From positions 1 to 64,000 of the forward strand of contig JAJQCQ010000044.1 of NCBI GenBank assembly GCA_021202635.1: 64,000 bases of DNA. Direction: 5' to 3'. The notes under the pieces are model-generated. The model had not been told where the DNA came from. It searched no databases and saw only the letters and a program-made list of their open reading frames with translations. The stretch comes from Lachnospiraceae bacterium. GTDB lineage: Bacteria > Bacillota > Clostridia > Lachnospirales > Lachnospiraceae. Below, one piece after another: positions 1-8,465 of the stretch; positions within the stretch are counted from its first letter, which is position 1; every line of letters begins with the position of its first letter. A program made the translations under genes and the position numbers.

Positions 1-680
1 CGTTCTGATGCATTATGCCAGCCCTCGTCCTCGACAAACGTATCATCACAGCGCAAGTTCACATTCATGGGAGCACCGCAGACCGGACAGTGCGGAATCA
101 ATTCCGACGGGATCTTCATGTCCTTCTGTTCAGCTACCATCTGACGGACTGCTTCCTCGTTGTCGTAGGTCTTGTCATGGCAGGGCTTTGAGCATTGCCA
201 CAGACCGTAATCGCCCTGGGTGTAGAACAGTCGTTTTTTATCAAATCCGGCCAGCTGAAACTGATGATCCACGTTGGTGGTCAGCACAAAATAATCCTTG
301 TCCTTCACCAACTCCAGCAGGTCGGTGTAAGGCTTTCCGATGCCAGCCTCATAGCGGTTGACCAGAATGTGGCGTGACCACCACGCCCAGTATTCCTCCA
401 ACGTGTCAAAGGGATAAAACCCGCCGGAGTACATATCGGTAATGCCGTATTTCTGGTGAAAATCCGCAAAGGTCTTTTCGAATCGTTCTCCGCTGTAGCT
501 CATGCCCGCTGACGCGGACAGCCCGGCTCCCGCACCGATTACGATGGCATCTGCCGTTTCAATTTCATTTTTCAGCAATGATATTTTATCCGACGCCCTT
601 GTCTGCGCGGAAAAGGCCTTGCTGACTGTTTCACCGAAGAAGGTTCCGGTAGATTTGTAAGTCGTTGTCCTTAAAGACAT
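1..680 (-). CDS. Sir2-family (SirTM-like) NAD-dependent protein, 3' truncated by window edge
   Basis: Sirtuins use NAD to deacylate or ADP-ribosylate proteins. The reading frame, absent from the ORF track because it runs off the window, shows the sirtuin NAD-binding motif GAGAGLSASAG near residue 52, the TTNVDHQF segment near residue 150, and cysteine pairs CSKPC and CPVCG that fit the zinc-ribbon module. The chosen ATG gives a 50-bp overlap with the upstream macrodomain gene; later non-ATG starts are possible because the first 35 residues carry no sirtuin motif. The macrodomain-sirtuin pair is the arrangement known for class M sirtuins (SirTM), which ADP-ribosylate a lipoylated GcvH-like carrier in some Firmicutes. 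Lipoylation partners, if present, would lie left of the window. The family call is firm; the SirTM subclass rests on context. Confidence 0.82.
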   Translation of the reverse strand, partial: MSLRTTTYKSTGTFFGETVSKAFSAQTRASDKISLLKNEIETADAIVIGAGAGLSASAGMSYSGERFEKTFADFHQKYGITDMYSGGFYPFDTLEEYWAWWSRHILVNRYEAGIGKPYTDLLELVKDKDYFVLTTNVDHQFQLAGFDKKRLFYTQGDYGLWQCSKPCHDKTYDNEEAVRQMVAEQKDMKIPSELIPHCPVCGAPMNVNLRCDDTFVEDEGWHNASE

Positions 681-1440
681 TGAAGATCACCTCGATTTCG
701 CTATGAGTCTGTTCTTTATATTCTTTTACCGTCCTGACCGCGATCTCTGCCGCCCTTTCATTCGGAAAATGAAATTCTCCGGTGGAGATGCAGCAGAAGG
801 CAATACTCCTGATGCCCTTCTGCTCCGCAAGCTCCAGGCAGGAGCGGTAACAGGAAGCAAGCAATTCTTTGTCTCTTACCGTCAGCCGGCCGCTGACAAT
901 CGGCCCGACTGTGTGGATCACATAATCGCAGGGCAGATTAAACGCGGACGTGACTTTTGCAGTCCCGGTTCTGGCTTCCCCCAAATGCAGCAGGCTGCTC
1001 CTTTCCGGTTTCTCCTGCCCCTGTAGAGCCATCATTTCTGCACATGCAGCACGAAGCTGGACGCCAGCATAGGTGTGAATCACATTGTCAATGCAGCCGT
1101 GGTTTGGGCAGAAGCAGCCGAGCATCTGGGAGTTGGCGGCATTCACGATCGCTCCGCAGCGCAGCGTGGTAATGTCACCCTGCCAGAGATACATGCCGTC
1201 CTGCACCGGATTGAGGTCAGCAATATCCGTAATGCCTTTTTGCCGGAGTGCCTCCTGCAAATATTGATCCTGTATTCCCAGAAAATCCGGGCTGACAGGC
1301 TTTGGCATCCGCACATTAAACAGCGCCCGCAGAAGCTGTTTCTGCTGCTGTTCATCGGGTGGGATTTCCATATCCCCGTACTGTTTTTCCTCGGAGAGAA
1401 GCTCTCTGATTAAATAGATTCTGCGCTGATTCTGTGTCAT
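631..1440 (-). CDS. Zinc-dependent macrodomain protein (protein-ADP-ribose hydrolase)
   Basis: The protein is expected to remove mono-ADP-ribose from modified proteins. Residues from about 85 to 265 form a macrodomain: IVNAANSQMLGC is the ADP-ribose binding segment and is followed by FCPNHGCIDNVIH, the cysteine/histidine pattern of the Zn-macro subgroup. The later CISTGEFHFP matches the phosphate-binding loop. The N-terminal 80 residues are a helical extension usual for bacterial Zn-macrodomains, and the 269-residue length is typical. It is translated upstream of, and overlaps, the sirtuin gene, so writer and eraser are co-expressed. A promoter (TTTACA, 17 bp, TATTAT) lies about 100 bp upstream. 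Confidence 0.9.
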   Translation of the reverse strand: MTQNQRRIYLIRELLSEEKQYGDMEIPPDEQQQKQLLRALFNVRMPKPVSPDFLGIQDQYLQEALRQKGITDIADLNPVQDGMYLWQGDITTLRCGAIVNAANSQMLGCFCPNHGCIDNVIHTYAGVQLRAACAEMMALQGQEKPERSSLLHLGEARTGTAKVTSAFNLPCDYVIHTVGPIVSGRLTVRDKELLASCYRSCLELAEQKGIRSIAFCCISTGEFHFPNERAAEIAVRTVKEYKEQTHSEIEVIFNVFKDNDLQIYRNLLR

Positions 1441-1537
1441 GGCTTCCCGCTGATCCTCTCTTTCCTTCTATTCACTTTACTTTTCAGAAAACGTCCTTCT
1501 GGTCAGAACCATCTTGAGTTTTCCATTAGATACCTAT

Positions 1538-1566
1538 ATAATAAAGCCATACGCCGAACCTGTAAA
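1538..1566 (-). promoter_or_regulatory. Predicted sigma-A promoter for the macrodomain-sirtuin operon
   Basis: On the minus strand TTTACA and TATTAT are separated by 17 bp. The site lies about 100 bp upstream of the macrodomain start codon and just downstream of the terminator of the preceding operon. Confidence 0.55.
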
Positions 1567-1582
1567 GTAAGCACAAAAAAGT

Positions 1583-1610
1583 GCCATAGTTACCAGTCGG
1601 AAACTATGGC
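1583..1610 (-). terminator. Rho-independent terminator of the LRR-VWA-MoxR operon
   Basis: A perfect 9-bp stem GCCATAGTT/AACTATGGC with a 10-nt loop is followed on the minus strand by a run of six T residues. It lies about 50 bp past the stop codon of the small membrane-peptide gene and insulates the operon from the macrodomain promoter. Confidence 0.8.
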
Positions 1611-1662
1611 TGATTCTGATTATAAGTAAGATTTCTCCGTGAAAGCAGGAAAATAGAAAGCC

Positions 1663-1806
1663 CTACAAAATATTCCTCTTTTTAAAGATTAAAAGACAGA
1701 TGACCAGCACAACCAGGCTGACCAGAATCACAACCGGAAAGAACTGTATATAGAAGGGAAAAAACAACTTTTTTTCCTGTAACGGTTCTGTACTGTTGCG
1801 TTTCAC
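1663..1806 (-). CDS. 47-residue single-pass membrane peptide (not in ORF track)
   Basis: This short gene starts 7 bp after the MoxR stop codon with GTG, preceded by AAGGA at suitable spacing, and ends about 50 bp before the operon terminator. The peptide begins with a basic, polar stretch (KRNSTEPLQEKK), continues with about 22 hydrophobic residues (FPVVILVSLVVLVICLLI) and ends in FKKRNIL. That is one transmembrane helix with positive charges on both sides. I do not recognise a family. Its position as last gene of the MoxR-VWA-LRR operon, with its own ribosome binding site, suggests a membrane anchor or accessory subunit, which is inference. The start codon and reading frame are supported by the sequence; expression is not proven. 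Confidence 0.6.
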   Translation of the reverse strand: MKRNSTEPLQEKKLFFPFYIQFFPVVILVSLVVLVICLLIFKKRNIL

Positions 1807-1813
1807 GTTTTCC

Positions 1814-3337
1814 TTATTCTTCCATCAGTTCCTGAATTTCCGCACTAAGCCGTTCTCTCTGATCATAAGTCAGAAGCTCCTGATTGTATCGGAAATAGGA
1901 TTCGCTGCCCCACTGCTCGATGAATTCCAGGCTGTCCATCCCGGTCGTGAGCTCCGTCACAAACAACACCATTTCCTGCGTATTTCCCCATACCTTTTCG
2001 ATAAAAGAGAAGACATGCTCCAGCCTGGCCGCGAGATTTTTCGCATTTTTTTCATGCTGTTTGACTTCTTTATCGAATCGCTTTTTGATTTTTACAAAGC
2101 CATCCGTTTTCGTCTCTCCGGCGTATTGCTCATATTCTTCCAATATTTGAATTGCCAGAAGATATTCGCTCCTTATCTGCGCTGTAATACTGTTCGCCGC
2201 AGTTTGTTCTTCCAGGTGAATACGCAGTTTCTGCGCTTCGTCTTCCAGTAAACTTACCAGATATCCTGTATCGACAAAACCGGAAGTTTGTTTTTCTTTA
2301 TCCAGCTTTTTCACTGTACGCAAGGCCTTTACCACCAAAAGGAGACTGCGGTTCCGGCTCACAGACGCTCGAAAGCCATCATTCAGCCGACCAAGGAGCA
2401 GTCCAAGAATGGAAAAGCGCTCGTCCATCCTGGCTTCTTTCGCCCGTCTGGAAATCTCATCCGTGATCCTGCCATCCAGGATATCCTCAATCTGATAGTC
2501 AGACTGGTATTTTTTATAAAGCTGGTAATAGACATGAAACTTTCTCGCAATCTCGTCATCTGCAAGATACTGCCCGATCAGGCCTTTGTCTACCTGGAAG
2601 CCCTTTTTCTCGTAAATACGCATCGCGGTCGACAAATCTTCCCAGCCTCTGGCTGTCACATAGCGGGTGCCGTCCACGGATTCCTGAATGGAGTAAAACC
2701 ACTGCCGATTGAGTTCCAGAAACGCAATGACCGCATCATGTACCCCCTGGTGATACGCATACTGCTTCCACACGCCGAAATCCCCTGTGACATCAATACG
2801 CCTTAAGCGGTCCATCGTTGCCACATCAAACTCCTTTACGGATTTGTTATACTGCGGAGGATTCCCCGCTGTCACTACTACCCAGCCTCTGGGAATCTGC
2901 CGGTTCCCAAAGATTTTGTACTGCAGAAAAAGAAGCATTGCGGGTGCAAGCGTCTCAGAAACACAATTAATTTCATCCAGGAAAAGAATCCCCTCTCTTT
3001 TCCCGGATGCCTCCATCACCTGATAAATGGCAGCAATGATCTCACTCATGGTATATTCTGATACAGAAAAGCTTTTCCCATCATATTCCTTCGACTCGAT
3101 CACCGGAAGTCCCAGAGCACTCTGCCTGGTGTGATGAGTCATGGAATAAGAAACCAGCGCTATATCCAGTTCTGAGGCAATCTGTTCCATAATCGCCGTT
3201 TTGCCAATCCCTGGCGCTCCCACCATAAAAATCGGGCGCTGCTTTGAAACAGGGATCGTATACTCCCCAAACTCATTCTTATCCAGATACACCTCGACGG
3301 CCCGCCGGATTTCTTCTTTTGCTTCTTTAATGTTCAT
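1814..3337 (-). CDS. MoxR-family AAA+ ATPase
   Basis: MoxR ATPases act as chaperone-like remodelling motors and nearly always work with a von Willebrand factor A partner. The Walker A motif GAPGIGKT is near residue 40 and the Walker B GILFLDEINCV near residue 120. The segment VVTAGNPPQYN matches the sensor 1 region of this clade. The C-terminal 200 residues are charged and helical, which makes the protein (507 residues) longer than a minimal MoxR of about 320 residues. The gene lies 139 bp downstream of the VWA gene on the same strand, and the LRR protein is further upstream. Substrate and pathway are unknown. MoxR-VWA pairs occur in metallochaperone systems and in predicted conflict systems. 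Confidence 0.88.
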   Translation of the reverse strand: MNIKEAKEEIRRAVEVYLDKNEFGEYTIPVSKQRPIFMVGAPGIGKTAIMEQIASELDIALVSYSMTHHTRQSALGLPVIESKEYDGKSFSVSEYTMSEIIAAIYQVMEASGKREGILFLDEINCVSETLAPAMLLFLQYKIFGNRQIPRGWVVVTAGNPPQYNKSVKEFDVATMDRLRRIDVTGDFGVWKQYAYHQGVHDAVIAFLELNRQWFYSIQESVDGTRYVTARGWEDLSTAMRIYEKKGFQVDKGLIGQYLADDEIARKFHVYYQLYKKYQSDYQIEDILDGRITDEISRRAKEARMDERFSILGLLLGRLNDGFRASVSRNRSLLLVVKALRTVKKLDKEKQTSGFVDTGYLVSLLEDEAQKLRIHLEEQTAANSITAQIRSEYLLAIQILEEYEQYAGETKTDGFVKIKKRFDKEVKQHEKNAKNLAARLEHVFSFIEKVWGNTQEMVLFVTELTTGMDSLEFIEQWGSESYFRYNQELLTYDQRERLSAEIQELMEE

Positions 3338-3476
3338 TTTCGTCTCCGTTTTCTATTCTGTTAATCCGTTCCCTTTTTATATTCTCCAATCCACGCTTAA
3401 CCATTTAACAATTGTCTCTACGCTCTGCTTGGGCAACAAATGCCATATTTGAAGCGTAGGATTCTTCTCCAACCCT

Positions 3477-4919
3477 CTAGCAACAGTCAGAATCCAGATA
3501 CATCCGCATCGCCCATGGCGGAACCTGCACCTGATCCTCTCTGTCCAGAAACACAAAAGCCGTCCTGTATTTCGGTGGTCGTCCAGGGAATACTCCATAT
3601 CCATCCGTGAAGTAGATCAATCCGCGCAAATCCCGAAAAGTCTTTTTTGCGCAGAGCTCATCCACATACGCAAAGACCGGACGAAAATCTGTCCCTCCCA
3701 GTCCCTTTATTTCCAGATGTTCGGTATAAGATTCCAGGTCATCCAGGCTTTCAATCACCACATCATCCTGGATCACACAGTCACACTGAATCAAATGAAT
3801 CACGACTTTCCTGGTAAAACTCTCTGTGCTTTTCAGAATATTGTAGGTTTTATTCAAAAAGCACTGTACCAGCTCGCCGCTGCAGGAACCGGAAGTATCT
3901 ATGGCAATCACAAAGTCGCGAACCAGGTACTCTTCCTTGTATTCCAGCGGCTCAATCAGTACGATTCGTCCCAGCTGATTCAGGCCGTACAGATAATAGA
4001 GATAGTCAAATTCATCCGGATTCAGCTTCATACATTCTTCCAAAACAGCGAACTTTTTCAGGAAATCCGCATAATCATACGTCTCCCGCGTCAACCGCTG
4101 CAAGGTCTGTACCATGCAGCCCGGCAGATCGCCCCGTGATTTTTCAAAGCTCTGTGCACGCAGCATCACATTTTCCGCGATCTCGTTCCAGTCCTCGCTG
4201 AGCTGTGTCTCTGACTCGGATTCCATACCTGTACCGAAGCCATTTCCCGGCTCCTGATACAATTTCTCCGCGGTAGATTCAGCATCCGTGTCAGCAGACA
4301 TCTTAGCCTTCGTCCGTTCTCCGCTGGATGTCTGCTCTTTCTCTGAATTCTGTCGTGGCCTTTTATCTGATGCCTCCCGATAATTCCAGAAGGTATGATC
4401 ATCCCTGGCAAACAATTCCCTTAATTCTTCTAAATTCAGGCCAAAATTCTTCTCTAACCTGTCCTCTTTCAGCATCAGATATCTCGCGATATGCACAGCG
4501 GACATCAGCGGTACTTCCTTTTTTAGACGCGCCGCGATAGCAAAGCATTGCGCCGGTATTTCACGGATCATCTGCGGCAGCAATAATTCTTCAATCACAT
4601 CTGTCACTGCAATATCCGCCGCCAGATCCCAATACTGCCTGTCATAGCCTTTGGCCTGTAATGGATGCTGGTAGAGACAGTGAAATATCGTATGCAGGTA
4701 ATCACAGTCCACTGCATCCGGCGACTGCAAATACCGCTGCAGCAGAAAATCTGCACTATAAAAGATTTTCTGACTGTCACTGCCGATCGTTGTGTTTTCC
4801 CGTTCCTCTGGTCTCAGGTAAAAAATCGCGTGTTCCAGATACCGAAGCTGAAAATAGGTCTGATTCCGGCAGGATTCTAATACCTCAGCTGCGATCTTCC
4901 CGGCTTTTTTCTTTTCCAT
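3477..4919 (-). CDS. VWA-domain protein with degenerate DUF2201-like metallopeptidase N-terminus
   Basis: The C-terminal part, from about residue 330, is a von Willebrand factor A fold with the metal-ion site FVIAIDTSGS (DxSGS) and the later YFTDGYG. The N-terminal part contains DYLHTIFHCLYQHP. This resembles the HExxH-bearing region of DUF2201 proteins but has threonine where the catalytic glutamate would be, so peptidase activity is doubtful. The middle section (residues 190-260) is low-complexity, rich in Ser, Glu, Thr and Lys, and looks like a linker. It is the expected partner of the MoxR ATPase encoded downstream. Length (480 residues) fits VWA proteins of this class. Confidence 0.85.
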   Translation of the reverse strand: MEKKKAGKIAAEVLESCRNQTYFQLRYLEHAIFYLRPEERENTTIGSDSQKIFYSADFLLQRYLQSPDAVDCDYLHTIFHCLYQHPLQAKGYDRQYWDLAADIAVTDVIEELLLPQMIREIPAQCFAIAARLKKEVPLMSAVHIARYLMLKEDRLEKNFGLNLEELRELFARDDHTFWNYREASDKRPRQNSEKEQTSSGERTKAKMSADTDAESTAEKLYQEPGNGFGTGMESESETQLSEDWNEIAENVMLRAQSFEKSRGDLPGCMVQTLQRLTRETYDYADFLKKFAVLEECMKLNPDEFDYLYYLYGLNQLGRIVLIEPLEYKEEYLVRDFVIAIDTSGSCSGELVQCFLNKTYNILKSTESFTRKVVIHLIQCDCVIQDDVVIESLDDLESYTEHLEIKGLGGTDFRPVFAYVDELCAKKTFRDLRGLIYFTDGYGVFPGRPPKYRTAFVFLDREDQVQVPPWAMRMYLDSDCC

Positions 4920-4997
4920 CCGTTTTTCTCACATCCCTGTCTTACTTTTCATCGTCTCAAGCCGCGTACAGATAAGCGCAAGATTCTTCTGTTTTCC

Positions 4998-6895
4998 TCA
5001 TAATCGAAATCCTGCCCGCTTTTTTTCCTTCTTGTTCTGCATCTCCATAATGTAAGCAGAGCAAACGGTCATGCCTTTCTGGTTGCTGAGTTTAAGCAGC
5101 TTCACAAGTGATTCCGCTGACAGGTAATCCATCTTCAGGAAATCCAAAAATTCTTTTTCCTTTCCATCCTCCAGAAGTCCCGCGCCAATCTTGCAGGACA
5201 TCCGGCGAATATACTCTGTATAGACATTTTCTTCTCCCGCCCGGTACCGCAGGATTCCCCGTCTGGCAAACTCCAGTTTTTCTTCGGAATTACTGATTTT
5301 ATCCAGGCATTCGTCGTATTCCTCGTAATCAATTTGCTCGCTGTTCCAGGCCATATCCAGGTGGTAAGCCGCACTCCTTGTCAGGCTTCCCGGAATCAGC
5401 AGTTCTTCACACCGCTCACTTTTCTTATGTAAAACAGTCACCTCACAGCGGGTCCATACTACATTCGCGCTCTTGTCTTTCATATCCGGCTCCACTGCAT
5501 TCACAGCACTAACCAGACCTTTTGCGCTTCCCTCATAGGCATGAATATGATTTACATAAAACAGGGCTCCCTTTCCGACTCGTTTTACGGATTCCGGAAG
5601 CTTTATTTCTTTCAAATATTTTGCCATCAGAGCATACTCCCCGATCTGCTGCAAGCGGGAATGCAAAGTGATCTCTTTTAATCCGCTTTTATAAAACGCA
5701 AAACTGCCAAGATACGTCAGGCTTTCCGGCATCTCGATCTGCTCCAGACTGCCGCAGGCTTCAAAAACGCCTCCCTTTTGATAGGCGTTCGAGTCCGGAA
5801 TTTCCCGTATATTCGGTGAGAACTGAACAGTCTCCAGTGATTCGCACGCATAGAAGGCTCTGGTACCAAGTGAGCAGACACTCCCCGGCATAACAATCTC
5901 TTTCAGATATTTCTGGGACGCAAAGGCAGACTCCTCAATCTTCTGCACGCCGTCCGGAATCACATAACGTCTATCCCTCTTCGAACTCGGATAATACACC
6001 AGCTTCTTTCCGTCAGCGGAGAAAATCACACCGTCTCTGGTCTGAAACCGCTTATGTCCCGGAGCAATAGATATTTCTTCCAGACTTTCCAGTTTTCTTA
6101 AAGTGCGCAGATTGATATTTGCCTGTGCAGACGTGATCTCCAGCGAGCGACAGCATTCTGCATGATTCATCTCCGTGATAACTGTCAGATTCGGCAAAAA
6201 AGGACTGATGATCTTTCTCACCTGACAGCCCCAGTTAAAAAGTCCGGCATGAATCCGGCGTACCATCCTGGGAATTTCCAGGCATTCTGCCTTCGGATCA
6301 ATCTTATACAGCATATCCCAATCACGATCGGATAAACCGCCCCATCCAGCCAAACTGAACCGTCGAATGCTTTCAGGTCTATATCGATCTCTTCTTCCGG
6401 GAAGCAAATCTGCCTGTACTGCGTCCCGGAAAACGCCTTTGCGGAAATTCCCTTCACATCGTTCGGGATCTCAATTACGTCACCTCTGCATACCGGGCAA
6501 TATTTCAGCCACTTTTCCTTTTTCCCATAATAATTCCCCGATTCCTTCGCGAAAATCAGGCGGCCATCCGTCGAAAATATCTCATTCTCCTCATCGATCT
6601 CCACCCGTTCCAGCTTTGGAAAAAGATCATTGCGAATGCGAAACTCTGTAATTCCTTTTGGAATGTGAAGAACACGCACCTCCGGGTAAGATCGCTCCTT
6701 CGCATGTCTGTCTATCGGAAGAACCCTGTCATCTCTCATATCCAGGCTATCCACCCGGCCGCTTCCATATGTATCCGGAAGCCACAGGTCAGACGATTCT
6801 GTCCTGATATCTGTGATCTGATAGTGCGTCCCTTTGCGGGACCAGGATTGCACTTCTTCCAGTTTGAAGTGACTGCCTCTATATTCATACATCAT
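4998..6895 (-). pseudogene. BspA-type leucine-rich-repeat protein, split by a single frameshift
   Basis: Two overlapping ORFs (6218-6895 and 4998-6407) make one protein of about 630 residues when joined. The N-terminal frame is coherent up to AFDGSVWLDGA and the other frame continues sensibly from GLSDRDWDMLYKIDP. The switch is at a GGGG run near 6320; restoring one G joins the frames. Multiple LRR_5-type repeats are visible (for example LKEIVMPGSVCSLGTRAFYACESLETVQF), which commonly mediate protein-protein contact. No signal peptide is seen, so the product is probably cytoplasmic, unlike secreted BspA proteins. It heads the VWA-MoxR operon and may be its target-recognition subunit (inference). 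Whether the break is real or a sequencing error cannot be decided here. Confidence 0.75.
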
Positions 6896-6935
6896 CTTTT
6901 TTCCTTTACAGTACTATGTACCTTCTTGTTTTTAC

Positions 6936-6975
6936 TTGTAAAATAGATTATATACTATTAGTATATATATTTCAA
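6936..6975. promoter_or_regulatory. Overlapping divergent promoters of the LRR operon (-) and the XRE gene (+)
   Basis: Minus strand: TTGAAA (6970-6975) and TATAAT (6947-6952) with 17 bp between. Plus strand: TTGTAA (6936-6941) and TAGTAT (6959-6964), also 17 bp apart. The two promoters face each other across the same 40 bp, so RNA polymerase cannot occupy both at once. Confidence 0.65.
6949..6967. promoter_or_regulatory. 19-bp palindromic operator candidate
   Basis: TATATACTA-T-TAGTATATA is a perfect inverted repeat with 9-bp arms. It covers the -10 boxes of both divergent promoters and is the natural binding site candidate for the adjacent XRE regulator. Binding by that protein is inference. 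Confidence 0.6.
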
Positions 6976-7028
6976 GCTTTTTTTATAGTATATTTTAAAG
7001 AGCAGGAAATCATCCAAAAAGACCGTAA

Positions 7029-7067
7029 GAATAGTACGAGAATGATCACTATTCCAGTTTACTGGAA
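7029..7067 (+). promoter_or_regulatory. Two overlapping inverted repeats in the XRE leader
   Basis: GAATAGT/ACTATTC (7029-7054) and TTCCAGT/ACTGGAA (7052-7067) are both perfect 7-bp inverted repeats that share three bases. They lie directly before the ribosome binding site of the XRE gene, so they could be a second operator or alternative RNA hairpins. Confidence 0.4.
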
Positions 7068-7085
7068 ACAACCGGAGGAAAAACC

Positions 7086-7415
7086 ATGACGCAGAACGAT
7101 TATGAAAACCTTGGAGGAAAAATCAAAGGACTTCGCACACAGATGAATCTGACCCAGGCCGAAGTCGCATCCGCCCTGGAAGTCACACCAGGCTATATCA
7201 GCAACGTAGAAAACAACCGCTCAGCCATGTCCCTGCGCATTTTAATCTACTACGCAAAACTGATGGGCATTTCACTGGATACGCTGATTGGAGAAATAGA
7301 TTCGGAATACAAGCCTGTGGCGCTCGACCGTGAGATTATGAACGAACTCTCGCAGATGGATACCGATACAAAGGAAAAGGTTTTACAGACCATCCGGCTT
7401 TGGAAAAATGCATGA
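7086..7415 (+). CDS. XRE-family helix-turn-helix transcriptional regulator
   Basis: A DNA-binding regulator of 109 residues. Residues 9 to 65 form an HTH_3 domain (IKGLRTQMNLTQAEVASALEV, then SNVENNRSAMSL). The C-terminal 40 residues are charged and probably mediate dimer formation. The start is supported by CCGGAGGAA upstream. It is divergent from the LRR-VWA-MoxR operon and 47 bp upstream of the BIG_2 gene. The shared palindrome suggests it controls both sides and itself (inference). Confidence 0.85.
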   Translation: MTQNDYENLGGKIKGLRTQMNLTQAEVASALEVTPGYISNVENNRSAMSLRILIYYAKLMGISLDTLIGEIDSEYKPVALDREIMNELSQMDTDTKEKVLQTIRLWKNA

Positions 7416-7462
7416 TGGATCTGGCACCAGGATAAATCACAAAAGAAAAGGGGAAGAACAGT

Positions 7463-8209
7463 ATGAAAATCATCAAACAACGTCTCAGCATTCTGCTGCT
7501 GGCTCTCGTTCTCGCGGTATCTCCATGCAGTACCATCCTGCCGGAAATCACCACCAGTGTTCAGGCTGCCACCGTGGAAATCAGCGAGACCTCCGCGACA
7601 CTGATCAAGGGTCAGACCTTAAAACTGAAAATCACCGGAACCAGCGATACCGTCACCTGGAAAAGCAGTAAAAAATCCGTTGCAAAGGTAAGCGCAAGCG
7701 GCAAGGTTACTGCTAAGAAAAAGGGAACCGCTACCATTACAGCTACAGTCAATGGCACAAAATACAAATGCAAGATCACAGTAGTGACTCCCGCGATCAG
7801 CGACACGACTCTTTCTCTGACCGTCGGAGACACACAGAAGCTGAAGATCAGCGGAACCACAGAAACCGTAACCTGGACATCCTCCAATAAAAAAATAGCT
7901 TCCGTAAACAAAAACGGGAAAGTCACGGCAAAGAAAGCCGGAACTGTGACGATCACCGCCACGGTTTTGGGAAAAGAATATCCGTGCGTCGTCACCGTAT
8001 CAAAGGCCGCATCGTCGTCCTCTGGTTCATCGTCTTCCGGCTCGGCATCCTCCGGAACCTCATCTTCCGGTTCGACGGTGTACATCACAGAAACCGGTTT
8101 AAAATATCACCGTCTTGGCTGCAGATATTTGTCAGACAGCCAGATCGAAATCGACCGCTCCCTTGCAATCAAAAGCGGTTACACCGCATGCAGTATATGC
8201 AATCCGTAA
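7463..8209 (+). CDS. Secreted protein with two BIG_2 (Ig-like) domains and a C-terminal Cys motif
   Basis: A signal peptide (MKIIKQRLSILLLALVLAV, probable cleavage after VQAA) is followed by two bacterial Ig-like type 2 repeats, at about residues 36-110 and 112-185. Each carries the hallmark VTW.SS...A.V...GKVTAKK.GT.TITA. A Ser/Gly-rich linker leads to a C-terminal module YHRLGCRYL...GYTACSICNP, a four-Cys/His pattern seen at the end of many Clostridial proteins that may bind zinc. No LPXTG or lipobox is seen. It follows the XRE gene by 47 bp and is probably co-transcribed. The role is likely extracellular or cell-surface; no enzyme domain is visible. Confidence 0.82.
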   Translation: MKIIKQRLSILLLALVLAVSPCSTILPEITTSVQAATVEISETSATLIKGQTLKLKITGTSDTVTWKSSKKSVAKVSASGKVTAKKKGTATITATVNGTKYKCKITVVTPAISDTTLSLTVGDTQKLKISGTTETVTWTSSNKKIASVNKNGKVTAKKAGTVTITATVLGKEYPCVVTVSKAASSSSGSSSSGSASSGTSSSGSTVYITETGLKYHRLGCRYLSDSQIEIDRSLAIKSGYTACSICNP

Positions 8210-8300
8210 ACCTCCTTTGGGACGGACACTTATTACGGAAAAACAGCTCCTGAGCATACATAAATATGCATAAAAATAAATGTAAGACTTATAATTATGA

Positions 8301-8329
8301 TTGACAGAATTCCTGTCCGGTGCTAGAAT
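8301..8329 (+). promoter_or_regulatory. Sigma-A promoter of the amino-acid ABC operon
   Basis: TTGACA and TAGAAT are separated by 17 bp. The predicted start of transcription is just before the leader hairpin at 8342. Confidence 0.7.
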
Positions 8330-8341
8330 AATTCAAGTGAC

Positions 8342-8376
8342 AAGGGCGTCAGCTTTCGTGGCTGTGCCCTTTTTTC
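8342..8376 (+). terminator. Leader terminator / attenuator before the solute-binding protein gene
   Basis: AAGGGC ... GCCCTT with an inner AGC/GCT pair is followed by six T residues. It lies about 6 nt after the predicted transcription start and 90 bp before the gene, so it would stop most transcripts unless antitermination occurs. No ligand-binding fold was recognised around it. Confidence 0.5.
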
Positions 8377-8465
8377 ATTATTATTTCATAACAGTTCAAA
8401 ACAACAGGCTGTAACACCTCCGCTTTGAGCCGTTACGATCATTTTTAGAAAAGGAGTGTTTCACA

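Noticed and set aside
6300-6340. Programmed -1 frameshifting in the LRR gene
   Set aside because: No X-XXY-YYZ slippery site and no obvious downstream pseudoknot; a one-base deletion is simpler.
7463-8209. Cell-wall-anchored adhesin
   Set aside because: BIG_2 domains fit, but there is no LPXTG motif, choline-binding repeat or SLH domain; only secretion is supported.
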